Assembly (NCBI GenBank): GCA_021809185.1
Contig: JAKBAI010000002.1
Coordinates: 1 to 64,000 of the forward strand
Direction: 5' to 3'
Source: Planctomycetota bacterium
GTDB taxonomy: Bacteria; Planctomycetota; Planctomycetia; Gemmatales; Gemmataceae
Length of the DNA: 64,000 bases
Of this stretch, positions 35,969 through 45,326 are shown in pieces. A program made the position numbers and the translations under genes. The notes under the pieces are model-generated. The model was not told the DNA's origin. It worked only from the letters and a program-made list of their open reading frames with translations, and did not search any database. Within the stretch, counting starts at the first letter, position 1. Every line of letters starts with the position of its first letter.

Positions 35969-38887
35969 ATGGATTTGCGCAACCGTTGGTGGATGGTTGG
36001 GTTCGGTATATTATTGACTATAGCTCCCGGTCGAGCACAGGTTCAATATCCACCTATTCCCAAAACGTATCAGATCGAAATTCGTTACCGTTTGCAAATG
36101 GGATTGAACGAACACATCATCGCCTATAGAGAATTAAGAAAATATTTAGGCAATAATGGTTTTACCCTCATTCAAGATAAAGATACCAATAATGCGGATA
36201 TTGACTTTGATATCGATCGTATTAGAGGAACGATTCCAAGCGAAAAAGTGGCAAAGTTACTTGAATACCCAGCTATCAAGACAATTATATATTATCCTGA
36301 GAATTACACATTAAAAGAAACATCCACAGATCCCGTTCGTGTAAGGATATATTTATCGACTGGATTTACCGAAGATCGCCAGAAGGAATTTCATCAGCTC
36401 GTCTCCATTCAGTTGCAGGAATTTGGATTTCAAGAAAACCAAGCATACGATCATAAATATTATACGGAGCTAAAAGGAACATACCCTTCCAATAAGGTAC
36501 GAGAACTTTTACGAGATTTACGGTTGCAACCTGGAGGATGGTTTTTTTCGAAAAATCGACTAATTGATTTACCAGAGATATATCGAAATTCTTTGCCGAT
36601 TCGCCGGGTTGAAGTATTGCCGGACCCAGAAGGGGTTCCTAGTCATTTGCCAGCAGCCAAGAAAATTTCAGGATTAGATATATCTCCAGCCCTCGCAGAA
36701 AAATTATCTCCAAGATTACTAGAAACGTTATCTTTCCCGAATCAATTACAAAATATTCGTCTGGAATTGATTTTTAGTACGATACCAAGCCGATTGGATT
36801 ATACTTGGCGTGACGAAATAATGAGCGTCGTACCTTCAGCAAAATTAGAAGGGAGAATTGGTTCTTTATGTACATTGACATTGGTAAATCCTGCGGATGT
36901 GCTGAAATTAGCAAGATTGCCGATGATTGTGCGTATCCGTTATCCGCATGTTGCTGATCCAGCCCGATTATATCCCGCTCGTAATTCCAAACAAGTCGAT
37001 CCGCTCCAGCAAAATATATCTAAAACGGGAGAAAATAATTCACCATCTTTATCTCCATCTTTAATCAAAAATCCAAACAAATCTTTTCCAATCCCCTCAG
37101 TTATTATACCGCTCCAGGGTAAGGCCAATTCGCAAGATTCTCAGGGAAACGGAGCAGATGCTCTAACAGCATCGAAATTACTTAGATTACATGAGAATAA
37201 GCATCGTGGTCAAGGAGTGCGGGTTATTTTAATAGATACCGATTTTACAGGACTGGAAAAATTTCGCGGAGCAGGATTGCCGGAGAAGGTTACTTATATC
37301 GATTTCACTTCAGAACGAAATGCCAGTATTCTCCCCGAACCGATTGCCCCAGATCTTTCAGAAGGTAACCAGAATAAAGTTGGTATCGGGCATGGCACTC
37401 ATTGTGCTCTAGCTTTATCTCAAGCCTCTCCAGAAGTTGAGCTGATTCTGATACGAGTTGCGGCAGATGCTCCCTATCAGTGTGGCAAAATCCTCGAATA
37501 TGTTTTGGGGGATAAAAGTTCCACGGAAGCCATTCGCCTCAGGCTCATCGAATTCGGTTTAGAGCAAGGGGAGATAACTCGGTTGAGGAAATTAGCTTTA
37601 GAAGAATACAAGAAAGCGTTCGATAATTTTGATGATACCGATGAGGCCAAAAAACGGCGATCCCAAGCAACCGCAGCCTTGAAAGATCTTGATATCAAAG
37701 AGGAAAAATTATCGGAGCGAGTAAAACGATTAGAAAAATTAGAAGCCGATTTGCATCAGCTCACCGGTGTCCCTTTGATTGTCTCTTGTCTCAATTGGAA
37801 TACGGGCCATGCTATTGATTCCGATGGATTCTTGACCAAACATTTAAACGACTTGTTAATTCGATCTGTACCAAGGTATACATTTAATCCAAGGAAAATT
37901 AAACCGTTGCCGCTGTGGTTTCAGGCCAGTGGCGATCAACGCACCCAGGCTTGGATCGGTAGTTTTCGGGATCGAGATAATAACAATATTATGGAATTTA
38001 TTCCTAAAAAAGATCCGATCCATAAAGGGAACTGGACGAGGGAATTGAATTTCATACAGTTTGAATCGGCACAGAACGGATCAGTGGTTGCGGAACTGCC
38101 AGAAGGCGCGAATATTCGGATTTCGATTCAGTGGCGCGAACCTCATGACCCACAAGTTGCTGAAGAGGATTACCGGGATAGTAATGTACCCATCGAATTA
38201 CAGTTGTTGCATCAGCTCGATCCTGCGGGTAAATTGCTTGCTAGCGATGAGATGGATGTGGTAGCAATCTCACAGAAAAAACCGTCGCGGTTATCTTATG
38301 AAGGTAATTACGGAATCTATGAACAAACAATAGAAACCAAAATTCCACGCACCGGAAAATATGCACTGCGTGTTCTGGGAAAAATCCCTCTCAGTTTGAA
38401 ACCGCAGGTGATTACTGATCTTGCGGCAAATGATATTTACTGGGAATTATCGCCACGAATTTTCCTCGAAGTTTTGGATGCGCAAACACAGGCGAAGGGA
38501 AAATTGAGTTTCCATGATTATCCATCGTTTTTGAGCGGTGTAGGTTCCCCTGCTGATTCTCTGGGAGCAATCACCGTTGGTGCGGCGAATTTGCAACGTC
38601 AACCTAGTCCCAAAACATCGGTAGGGCTATCACCAAACGCTATTCTTGGCCAAAAACCGACAATCTGGTCATATTATACTTTAAATAAAATTCCTGCTGG
38701 TCCCGCCCAGGAAACTTCCCTGGCTACCGCTTTCGCAGGTGGGGTTGCAGCTTGTTTCCTTAGTGCGGGGATCCCTCAAGATAATTTTCTCAATGCGATT
38801 CATATCAAACCGCGTCAAGTGATCGAAGTCAACGAAGAATGGTTGAACGATTATCTGCAACATGTCAATGCTGCGCGAAAGAAATAG
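35969..38887 (+). CDS. secreted subtilisin-like serine protease with coiled-coil insertion
   Basis: 972 residues. Signal peptide at about 7-24 (MVGFGILLTIAPGRA). About residues 25-330 are an N-terminal region with three similar alpha/beta units that resemble I9-like propeptide modules. The S8 domain follows: Asp in VRVILIDTDF (about residue 424), His in GIGHGTHCA (about 475) and Ser in QETSLATAFAGG (about 917). A coiled-coil insertion (about 515-600, RRSQATAALKDLDIKEEKL) follows the His motif, before a possible oxyanion Asn region (VSCLNWNTGHAID), and a beta-rich insertion (about 650-850) precedes the Ser. All three catalytic residues are present, so it is probably active. GAGG stands about 8 nt before the start. 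Confidence 0.85.
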   Translation: MDLRNRWWMVGFGILLTIAPGRAQVQYPPIPKTYQIEIRYRLQMGLNEHIIAYRELRKYLGNNGFTLIQDKDTNNADIDFDIDRIRGTIPSEKVAKLLEYPAIKTIIYYPENYTLKETSTDPVRVRIYLSTGFTEDRQKEFHQLVSIQLQEFGFQENQAYDHKYYTELKGTYPSNKVRELLRDLRLQPGGWFFSKNRLIDLPEIYRNSLPIRRVEVLPDPEGVPSHLPAAKKISGLDISPALAEKLSPRLLETLSFPNQLQNIRLELIFSTIPSRLDYTWRDEIMSVVPSAKLEGRIGSLCTLTLVNPADVLKLARLPMIVRIRYPHVADPARLYPARNSKQVDPLQQNISKTGENNSPSLSPSLIKNPNKSFPIPSVIIPLQGKANSQDSQGNGADALTASKLLRLHENKHRGQGVRVILIDTDFTGLEKFRGAGLPEKVTYIDFTSERNASILPEPIAPDLSEGNQNKVGIGHGTHCALALSQASPEVELILIRVAADAPYQCGKILEYVLGDKSSTEAIRLRLIEFGLEQGEITRLRKLALEEYKKAFDNFDDTDEAKKRRSQATAALKDLDIKEEKLSERVKRLEKLEADLHQLTGVPLIVSCLNWNTGHAIDSDGFLTKHLNDLLIRSVPRYTFNPRKIKPLPLWFQASGDQRTQAWIGSFRDRDNNNIMEFIPKKDPIHKGNWTRELNFIQFESAQNGSVVAELPEGANIRISIQWREPHDPQVAEEDYRDSNVPIELQLLHQLDPAGKLLASDEMDVVAISQKKPSRLSYEGNYGIYEQTIETKIPRTGKYALRVLGKIPLSLKPQVITDLAANDIYWELSPRIFLEVLDAQTQAKGKLSFHDYPSFLSGVGSPADSLGAITVGAANLQRQPSPKTSVGLSPNAILGQKPTIWSYYTLNKIPAGPAQETSLATAFAGGVAACFLSAGIPQDNFLNAIHIKPRQVIEVNEEWLNDYLQHVNAARKK

Positions 38888-38919
38888 TTCGATTCACTAT
38901 CGATCGCTGTCTATTTCAC

Positions 38920-38958
38920 AGAGTCGTGAATGACGAAAGCCCTTAGTCCCACGACTCT
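38920..38958 (+). terminator. hairpin after the subtilase gene
   Basis: AGAGTCGTG (38920-38928) pairs with CACGACTCT (38950-38958), 9 bp perfect with a 21-nt loop. No strong T-run follows. Confidence 0.45.
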
Positions 38959-39145
38959 TCGAATCGTATCTTTGCTATACATTTCGCAACGATCATTCCT
39001 TTGTGTACCGATCAATAAAGACTATCTGCTTAGTACAACAATTATTTTCATTTCAAGTTAATTCTCAGTATAAAATCTTCAAAAATGCTTCATAAATCAA
39101 ATTACTTCTGTCCAATTGGGAAGAAAATCCCGAAAATATACAGAT

Positions 39146-39832
39146 ATGAAAATAGCAGTAATTTTATTGAGTGGCGGGATGGATAGCACTACCTGTTTAG
39201 CCTATGCGAAACGGCAGGGTTATCGATTAAATGTGTTGAGTATCGATTATGGTCAGCGGCACCGGTTAGAGTTGGAGAATGCCCGAAAGATAGCGATGGA
39301 TTTTGGAGTAGATGACCACCGAATCGTATCGATCGATTTACGAACGCTAGGCGGATCTGCCCTAACCGCCAATGTCGAGGTACCGAAACAGAGAAGTTCA
39401 ACGGAGATAGGAACTGGAATTCCTGTCACCTATGTTCCTGCACGGAATACGATTTTATTGAGTATAGCCCTTGGCTATGCGGAAACGATCGGCGCGTTCG
39501 ATCTGTTCATCGGAGCGAATGCCATCGATTATTCAGGCTACCCAGATTGTCGGCCAGCGTTTTTAGAGGCGTTTGCGGCGTTGGCGCAGCTCGGAACCAA
39601 GAGCGGGGTAGAGGGAGAGGGGGTCTATCAGGTGCATGCGCCATTGTTGAAACTGAGCAAAGCGGAAATCATCCAGCTCGGCATCGAGCTGGGAGTCGAT
39701 TATAGCAAAACCCTAACCTGCTATGATCCAGATAGCACGGGAAGAGCTTGCGGAGAGTGCGATGCCTGCCAGTTACGCCGAAAAGGGTTTGAGCAAGCGC
39801 AGATCGCCGATCCGACCATTTATCAAAAATAG
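39146..39832 (+). CDS. queC: 7-cyano-7-deazaguanine synthase QueC
   Basis: 228-229 residues from ATG 39146; an upstream in-frame TTG would give an unconserved 10-residue head. The PP-loop SGGMDSTT lies near the start, and the C-terminal zinc site is CGECDAC with a preceding Cys (TCYDPDSTGRACGECDAC). The motif PDCRPAF also fits QueC. The enzyme makes preQ0, the precursor of queuosine in tRNA. queD, queE and queF are not in the window. moeA follows on the same strand after 100 bp and may be co-transcribed, although the pathways are unrelated. Confidence 0.93.
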   Translation: MKIAVILLSGGMDSTTCLAYAKRQGYRLNVLSIDYGQRHRLELENARKIAMDFGVDDHRIVSIDLRTLGGSALTANVEVPKQRSSTEIGTGIPVTYVPARNTILLSIALGYAETIGAFDLFIGANAIDYSGYPDCRPAFLEAFAALAQLGTKSGVEGEGVYQVHAPLLKLSKAEIIQLGIELGVDYSKTLTCYDPDSTGRACGECDACQLRRKGFEQAQIADPTIYQK

Positions 39833-39932
39833 TGGTAAGGAATTTATCTTGATTTGATCAAGGAAGTAAAACAGCTCAGGTTTTAATTGGAATGGAAATG
39901 CGAAATATTGTTTAAAAGAAAGAACAGGGTCT

Positions 39933-41180
39933 ATGTTAATAAGTGTGGCAGAAGGGCGACAACAAGTAGTAAATGCGACTAAAAGGCTCCCCGAAGAAAT
40001 AACTCCCCTGACAACTTCGGTACTTGGACAGGTGCTGGCCGAGGAGATCGTTTCGGATATCGATTCGCCGCCATTCGATAAAGCAATGATGGATGGGTAC
40101 GCGGTGCGATCCGAAGATTGCCAGAATCTGCCGGCCTATCTGCAAAAGATTAGTGAAATAAGTGCTGGGCAGATTACGGAAAAGGTCGTACAAAAAGGGC
40201 AGTGTATACAGATTATGACTGGAGCACCCATCCCACCGGGGGCAGATGCGGTAGTGCCGATAGAACAGACAAAGCAAACAGAAGATGGGCTGGTCACGAT
40301 AGAAGGGAAATTAGAGGGGAAATCAGTTAGGATGGGGCAACATCGCGTATTACGCGGAGAGGAGATGAAAAAGGGGGAGACAGTTTTACCGGCAGGGAGT
40401 GTCCTAGCAGCGCAAGATTTTGGACTGCTAGCGAGTGTTGGCCGAACAACGATAAAGATGTATCCTGCACCGCAGGTTTCGGTAATCGCAACAGGGAATG
40501 AATTGATCGAACCGATGATGAAGTTGCGGGAAGGAAAAATACGCAATTCGAATGGGCCAATGCTGATGGCGCAGGTGATCCGCGCTGGGGGTCTGCCTAG
40601 ATATTTGGGCATTGCGCGCGATGAAGAATCGATGTTGACTTCGTTGATCAAAGAGGGGCTAGAAACCACCCCGATTACTTTGCTATCTGGGGGAGTATCC
40701 GCAGGGAAATACGACCTCGTGCCGAAGATATTGGCGCAGCTCGGTGCAACGATCCATTTTCATCATGTCGCAATGCGTCCTGGTAAACCGCTATTGTTCG
40801 CAACTTTGAATGATAAATTGATATACGGTTTGCCGGGTAATCCCGTAAGTTCGTTCGTTTGCTTTGAGCTATTCGTCCGGCCAGCAATACGCAAAATGAG
40901 GGGGCATACTCCTATCGATTTACCGCAACGGGAAATCCCACTTGCGCAAGGATGGTCCGGAAATTACGATCGACCCTGCTATTTCCCAGCATATGTCAAA
41001 ATCGATTCGGGAAAAGAGATGGTTCATCTAGCGGATTGGTCCGGATCTTTCGATTTGCGTGGTCTGTCCGGAACCAATGCCCTGCTGTATATTCCTGCGG
41101 GGACAACTCATATACAACAGAATCAGCTTTGTACTACACTGATTCACGATTTCACTTATCTAACGGAAATACCGAATTAG
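39933..41180 (+). CDS. moeA: molybdopterin molybdenumtransferase MoeA
   Basis: 415 residues, cytoplasmic. Recognised by DKAMMDGYAVR in the N-terminal part, GAPIPPGADAVVP in domain II, IATGNELIEP and LLSGGVSAGKYDLV (the MoCF/MPT-binding fold), and GLPGNPVSSFVCFELFVRP. The C-terminal domain IV is present. It inserts molybdate into adenylylated molybdopterin. No other mo- genes or molybdoenzymes are in the window. It directly follows queC on the plus strand. Confidence 0.95.
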   Translation: MLISVAEGRQQVVNATKRLPEEITPLTTSVLGQVLAEEIVSDIDSPPFDKAMMDGYAVRSEDCQNLPAYLQKISEISAGQITEKVVQKGQCIQIMTGAPIPPGADAVVPIEQTKQTEDGLVTIEGKLEGKSVRMGQHRVLRGEEMKKGETVLPAGSVLAAQDFGLLASVGRTTIKMYPAPQVSVIATGNELIEPMMKLREGKIRNSNGPMLMAQVIRAGGLPRYLGIARDEESMLTSLIKEGLETTPITLLSGGVSAGKYDLVPKILAQLGATIHFHHVAMRPGKPLLFATLNDKLIYGLPGNPVSSFVCFELFVRPAIRKMRGHTPIDLPQREIPLAQGWSGNYDRPCYFPAYVKIDSGKEMVHLADWSGSFDLRGLSGTNALLYIPAGTTHIQQNQLCTTLIHDFTYLTEIPN

Positions 41181-41277
41181 TAGGGTTGAGGAAAATCTTA
41201 ACCAATACGATTAGATTTACTTATGTAAACCACGAATAACCACGTCAATAAAAAGAAGTTACAGCAGAGAAAAGATG

Positions 41278-42057
41278 CTAAGAGCGATGGCTCCAGGGGG
41301 TTGGTATTTGAGAGAAGAAAGCAGCTAAACCTTCTCGACTTTCCTCACGGAAACGAGGAAGAACGCTTTGTTCCACGAGTTGATCAAATGTCAACGGAGA
41401 GTGACGAAGTTTGAAGAGAAGTTCCTTGGTTTGCTGAATAGCCTCAGGCCCCCCTTCGCTTAGTAAAGAGGCCATAGCGAGTGCTGAAGGCATTAAATAA
41501 TCGTTATCGGCAATTTGATTAATCAAACCGCTACGTACCGCTTGGTCTGCTTCGATCGGTTCCCCGGTAAGTAAAAGATACCTTGCCATGCGTTCGCCAA
41601 CCAAGCGCAATAAGTGGGGCATAACCATAGCGGCCACTAATCCCCGTCGAACTTCTGGATAGCCAATCTTTGCCTGCGGGACAGCAATTGCCAAATCGCA
41701 CATACTAACCAATCCGGCACCACCCGCAAATGCCGGACCGTTCACCGCAGCAATCGTCGGCTTGGGGTAGTTGGTCAATTCATCAAATAGCCGACCCAAA
41801 TTCTGAGCATCTTCGTGAAGTTGTTCTTGTTTGGCATTTTGCGAAGCTTGTAATTCATCCAAATCCATACCGGCACAAAATGCTTTGCCCGCTCCCGTTA
41901 AAATGATACACCGAACTGTACTTATGTCCCTTTGTTGCACCAAAGCTAGACGTAAAGCAGTAATTAGTTCACGATTCAGTGCGTTTCGTTTATCGGGTCG
42001 ATTCAAAATAAGAATGGCTGCGGGGGACCGATATTCGATTTCAACAAGAGTGGACAT
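41278..42057 (-). CDS. enoyl-CoA hydratase/isomerase family protein
   Basis: 259 residues. Crotonase fold with the oxyanion-hole motifs KAFCAGMDLDEL and NGPAFAGGAGLVSMCDLAIA. A Glu in the YPEVRRGLVAA region occupies the position of a catalytic acid. It is downstream of the AtuA-like genes on the same strand (142-bp gap). In acyclic terpene/leucine-type catabolic clusters such enzymes hydrate geranyl-CoA-like or methylglutaconyl-CoA-like thioesters; which one applies here is inference. Confidence 0.9.
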   Translation of the reverse strand: MSTLVEIEYRSPAAILILNRPDKRNALNRELITALRLALVQQRDISTVRCIILTGAGKAFCAGMDLDELQASQNAKQEQLHEDAQNLGRLFDELTNYPKPTIAAVNGPAFAGGAGLVSMCDLAIAVPQAKIGYPEVRRGLVAAMVMPHLLRLVGERMARYLLLTGEPIEADQAVRSGLINQIADNDYLMPSALAMASLLSEGGPEAIQQTKELLFKLRHSPLTFDQLVEQSVLPRFREESREGLAAFFSQIPTPWSHRS

Positions 42058-42199
42058 GATTCACCTTCTATAATATTTTTTTGGTATAAGCCCGATTGCT
42101 AGCAAACGGGGCATGGTTATGGTTTCTGTGTTTATAGTTGCTTCTTGAAGCGGAGTTTAACTGCCAGGGTAAACGATATTCAAAATCATTTAGTAATTA

Positions 42200-42538
42200 T
42201 TATGTTAACAGATTTTCAGGTATTTCCATTTTTAGTTGCAATAAGGTAAGGCCCAACGTTTTTCCTTGGGTATCTATGCGCAGGGATTGAGAGGCACCAC
42301 CTGCCAATATATCTTTCAAAACAAAGTTCAGAGCGAAGAGATTATCGGCAACATAACGTTCGATAGTACTGGCTCCCATCGATGCAAAATATTGGGCAAC
42401 AACAGGAACCGTTAGATGTTCTTTTAGCCAAGAATAGCTAGCGGGGGTATTGGCAATAATCGCAATGTTGGCATGATTCCCCTTGTCACCGCTGCGACCA
42501 TGAGCAATTCGATTGATTGGAACCGATCGGGTTTTCAT
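42200..42538 (-). CDS. small AtuA C-terminal-domain-like protein, 112 aa
   Basis: Contains AHGRSGDKGNHANI near residues 13-26 and AGGASQSLRID near the C-terminus. This is the motif pattern of the small C-terminal domain that in some AtuA/DUF1446 proteins is fused to the core. Here it is a separate gene 128 bp downstream of the AtuA core on the same strand, so the two products probably form a complex. Confidence 0.8.
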   Translation of the reverse strand: MKTRSVPINRIAHGRSGDKGNHANIAIIANTPASYSWLKEHLTVPVVAQYFASMGASTIERYVADNLFALNFVLKDILAGGASQSLRIDTQGKTLGLTLLQLKMEIPENLLT

Positions 42539-42666
42539 TGGAATTTTCTCTTGAATTTTTCTTGAATTATCTATTCAATTAACATCATATTTTTCATTTA
42601 TTGTCTTCAATTCGATTTTTGATTATCTCTGATAATCTTCACAACCAAATCGACTGCTAAGAATTT

Positions 42667-44091
42667 CTAGGAGTTTGGAGAAAACGTAAGCGATTTGACC
42701 GTGATGAGTGGGTCAACCACCGACTTGTCAATCAGTGCGGGCCAATACGCAAAAACTTCGCGAACCGGAGGTCTCCCCGAAGTATAACCAGAAACTCCTG
42801 GTGGACCGGAAGTAACCAGGGGGGCGAATTCTTTGCTAAATCGTTCGACGGCATCTTGCCGCGAATCGCTTACCGCTATACGCAACATCACCTCGGGGAG
42901 TTCTCCTTCGAATGCTGAGTTCAGATTTTGTGAGAAATTAGAATTAGTCGCAGAAAAGACACCGGGAGCTTTGGCACCGGTTCCAATACACTCCACATAC
43001 TGTTTGTCGAAGCGCAAGCCGATTCTTTCGAGTCGCTTCCAGATTAATTGAGCACAATATTCCGCTTTTTGTTTAGCTTGTGGTCCAGAGATCAATAACA
43101 TTCCCGCGCAGCTATGGCCAGCTCGATAAGCGATTGATACCTTGTAGGTCGAGGTTGCAGGTCGAGCCGAAGCATTTTGAACTAGAACCCGATTTGGTCC
43201 TACCTCTTCGAGTTGTAATGAGGTAAAATCGGCAACTAGATCGGGAGTAAAATACTCCGCGGGGTTAAATACTTCGTATAAAAGCTGTTCGGTTACGGTT
43301 TGACGATTAACCAGGCCGCCACTATCCTCTGGTTTGGTTAGGATAAACTCCCCCTGCTCATCGATGTCCGCAATGGGATAGCCAACATTGGCCAGATCAG
43401 GGACCGATTGCCAGTTACAGGCCAAGCCCCCTGTGGACTGGGCACCGCATTCGATCAGATGACCGGCAATCGTAGCGCCGGCAAAACGATTCAATTGCGT
43501 AATATTATCGAAATCCCAATCGAATTCATATGCTGCGGGAGCTACCGTCAAGGAGGCATCCGCAACTCGCCCTGTTATGACAATTCTTGCCCCAGTTTTC
43601 AAGGCCTCAACAATTGGTCTGGCCCCCAGATAGGCATTAGCACTCACCACTCGGTCGCGTATAGTTGCCAAATCGGTTCCGTTGTCCATGTGGGCAAGCC
43701 GATGCCCCTTTTCTAATAATCGATCGAGATGAGGAAATAGATTATCCCCCTGGACGACAGCGATTGGAACATCTCGCACTTTCTGTGCCCGCAACTGTTC
43801 ACTTGCGACCTGCATACAGGCTTCGGGATTCACCCCCCCAGCGTTGGTTACTATTTTCAGATTCGGTTGATCGATTAAATACGGAGCCAATCGCTTTAAT
43901 ACCGAAATGAAATCGGTGGCAAACCCTTTTTGCGGATCGCGCTGCCGCTGAAGGGATAAAATAGACATCGTTAATTCTGCAAGATATTCTAGTGTTAAAT
44001 AATCTAGGCGACCGGTTTTGACTAGTTCCACCGGGGCATCGAGCTGATCCCCCCAGAATCCACAACCGTTGCCTATTCGTACCCTTTTCAT
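42667..44091 (-). CDS. AtuA-family protein (DUF1446 core)
   Basis: 474 residues. Recognised by RIGNGCGFWGDQ at the N-terminus, LDYLTLEYLAELTM, IVTNAGGVNP and GRVADASL, and VECIGTGAKAP further on. The family occurs in acyclic terpene utilisation (Atu) and related acyl-CoA degradation clusters; its biochemical activity is poorly defined. It heads a three-gene minus-strand set with the small C-terminal-domain gene and an enoyl-CoA hydratase. No acyl-CoA carboxylase genes accompany it here, so the pathway is incomplete or encoded elsewhere. Confidence 0.88.
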   Translation of the reverse strand: MKRVRIGNGCGFWGDQLDAPVELVKTGRLDYLTLEYLAELTMSILSLQRQRDPQKGFATDFISVLKRLAPYLIDQPNLKIVTNAGGVNPEACMQVASEQLRAQKVRDVPIAVVQGDNLFPHLDRLLEKGHRLAHMDNGTDLATIRDRVVSANAYLGARPIVEALKTGARIVITGRVADASLTVAPAAYEFDWDFDNITQLNRFAGATIAGHLIECGAQSTGGLACNWQSVPDLANVGYPIADIDEQGEFILTKPEDSGGLVNRQTVTEQLLYEVFNPAEYFTPDLVADFTSLQLEEVGPNRVLVQNASARPATSTYKVSIAYRAGHSCAGMLLISGPQAKQKAEYCAQLIWKRLERIGLRFDKQYVECIGTGAKAPGVFSATNSNFSQNLNSAFEGELPEVMLRIAVSDSRQDAVERFSKEFAPLVTSGPPGVSGYTSGRPPVREVFAYWPALIDKSVVDPLITVKSLTFSPNS

Positions 44092-44606
44092 TCTCTGTTC
44101 GCTTTCAAATTCTTTTATTGCTCTCTGATTGAGCCTGTTACGGTTTTAACTTTGTCTGAGTTGGTTTCGTAAACTTTTCCGCTGATTCTCGCTTTCCTGC
44201 TATATTCTCTCTAAGTACGTTTCGATTATTCTGTAGTGGTTTCTTGGGGGTATTTCATTCGAAATTTTAGCCAAAAATGGCTTGCCTTCCTTCAAACAAG
44301 AGATCAACTCCAGATCAACTTTACTTTTTCGATCCAGAAATACCCACCGATTTATTTTACCGAATCTTCTCAAATAGTTAATAATCGATGACCAGAACCG
44401 ATCCGAATTCTCTAAAAAAAGAGAATCAAAGTGCTGCGAACTCTCTCTGTTCTTGGTATTTTTAATTTGTCTTGAACTTTTTTTCATGTTTTATTAAAAT
44501 AATTCTTAAATCGAGACGAAAACTTTTGCAGAACTAGGCAAATATTGAAACTCAATATTTTACTCTCACAATATTTAACTCTGGTATTTAAAACTAAGGA
44601 GAAACA
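44092..44606. other. intergenic region with one doubtful ORF
   Basis: A 95-codon basic minus-strand ORF (44200-44487) has no Shine-Dalgarno sequence and no recognised family; I treat it as doubtful. The region separates the divergent AtuA and TIGR03067 genes and should hold their promoters. Confidence 0.4.
44200..44487 (-). CDS. doubtful basic small protein, 95 aa
   Basis: Lys/Arg-rich, beginning MKKSSRQIKNTKNRES. No ribosome binding site and no known motif. Listed as a possibility only. Confidence 0.2.
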   Translation of the reverse strand: MKKSSRQIKNTKNRESSQHFDSLFLENSDRFWSSIINYLRRFGKINRWVFLDRKSKVDLELISCLKEGKPFLAKISNEIPPRNHYRIIETYLERI

Positions 44607-45200
44607 ATGAAATTAGTAGGGATGATGACTTTGTTATTGGTCGGATTTGTGTTCCTAAATCCTTCTATTGGTCAGGATGCTAAAAAAGATACCCCCAAAA
44701 AAGAGCCAGCCAAAAAAGAGCCGACTAAAGGATCTGAAACTCCTAAAAAAGCAGATTCTTCTAAAGAAACTAAAAAAGTCCTCGATCCCAATGCTTTAAT
44801 TGGTAAATGGGTTTTAGTATCTGGAACAAAAAACGGGGCGAAAATTACTGGGGATAGTATGAAGGCCATTGTAAATATAACCAAAGATAAGATTCAGTTG
44901 CTCAATGGCGACAATGTCGAACACGAGATGACCTATACCCTGAATACCAAGAAATCGCCTGTCGAAATTGATATGAAAGGAACCAAAGGACCAGCAGAGA
45001 ATATGAGTGCTCCAGGGATCATTAAATACAAAGATTCCGAATTACATTTGTGCTACGCTGTTTTTGATGGCAAGCGTCCAACGAAGTTCGAAACAACCAT
45101 GGATTCAAAGTCGCTTTACTTTGTCATGAAAAATCAAAACGACATGGGGAAGAAAAAAGATACTCCTAAAAAGGATACCCCTCCAAAAGGGAAAAAATAA
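44607..45200 (+). CDS. secreted TIGR03067-type protein
   Basis: 197 residues. Signal peptide at about 1-23 (MTLLLVGFVFLNPSIG). Lys/Pro-rich linker (about 24-58), then the single domain (about 62-178) with LIGKWVLVSGTKNGAKI and an ELHLCYAVF strand, the pattern of the planctomycete TIGR03067 domain. A second KKDTPKK-type tail ends the protein, so both flanks repeat the same motif. AAGGAG lies a few nt before the ATG. It is probably periplasmic; its function is unknown. Confidence 0.85.
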   Translation: MKLVGMMTLLLVGFVFLNPSIGQDAKKDTPKKEPAKKEPTKGSETPKKADSSKETKKVLDPNALIGKWVLVSGTKNGAKITGDSMKAIVNITKDKIQLLNGDNVEHEMTYTLNTKKSPVEIDMKGTKGPAENMSAPGIIKYKDSELHLCYAVFDGKRPTKFETTMDSKSLYFVMKNQNDMGKKKDTPKKDTPPKGKK

Positions 45201-45326
45201 GCGTTTGTTCTATCAAGAGATACGATGAATTGCCCGAAAATATCGCCCATTCTTGATTTTGAGCCGCTGAGATCCATTTTAAACTCGTGCTCGATTTACA
45301 AAAAACTATTTGAAAATTGTTGATGT

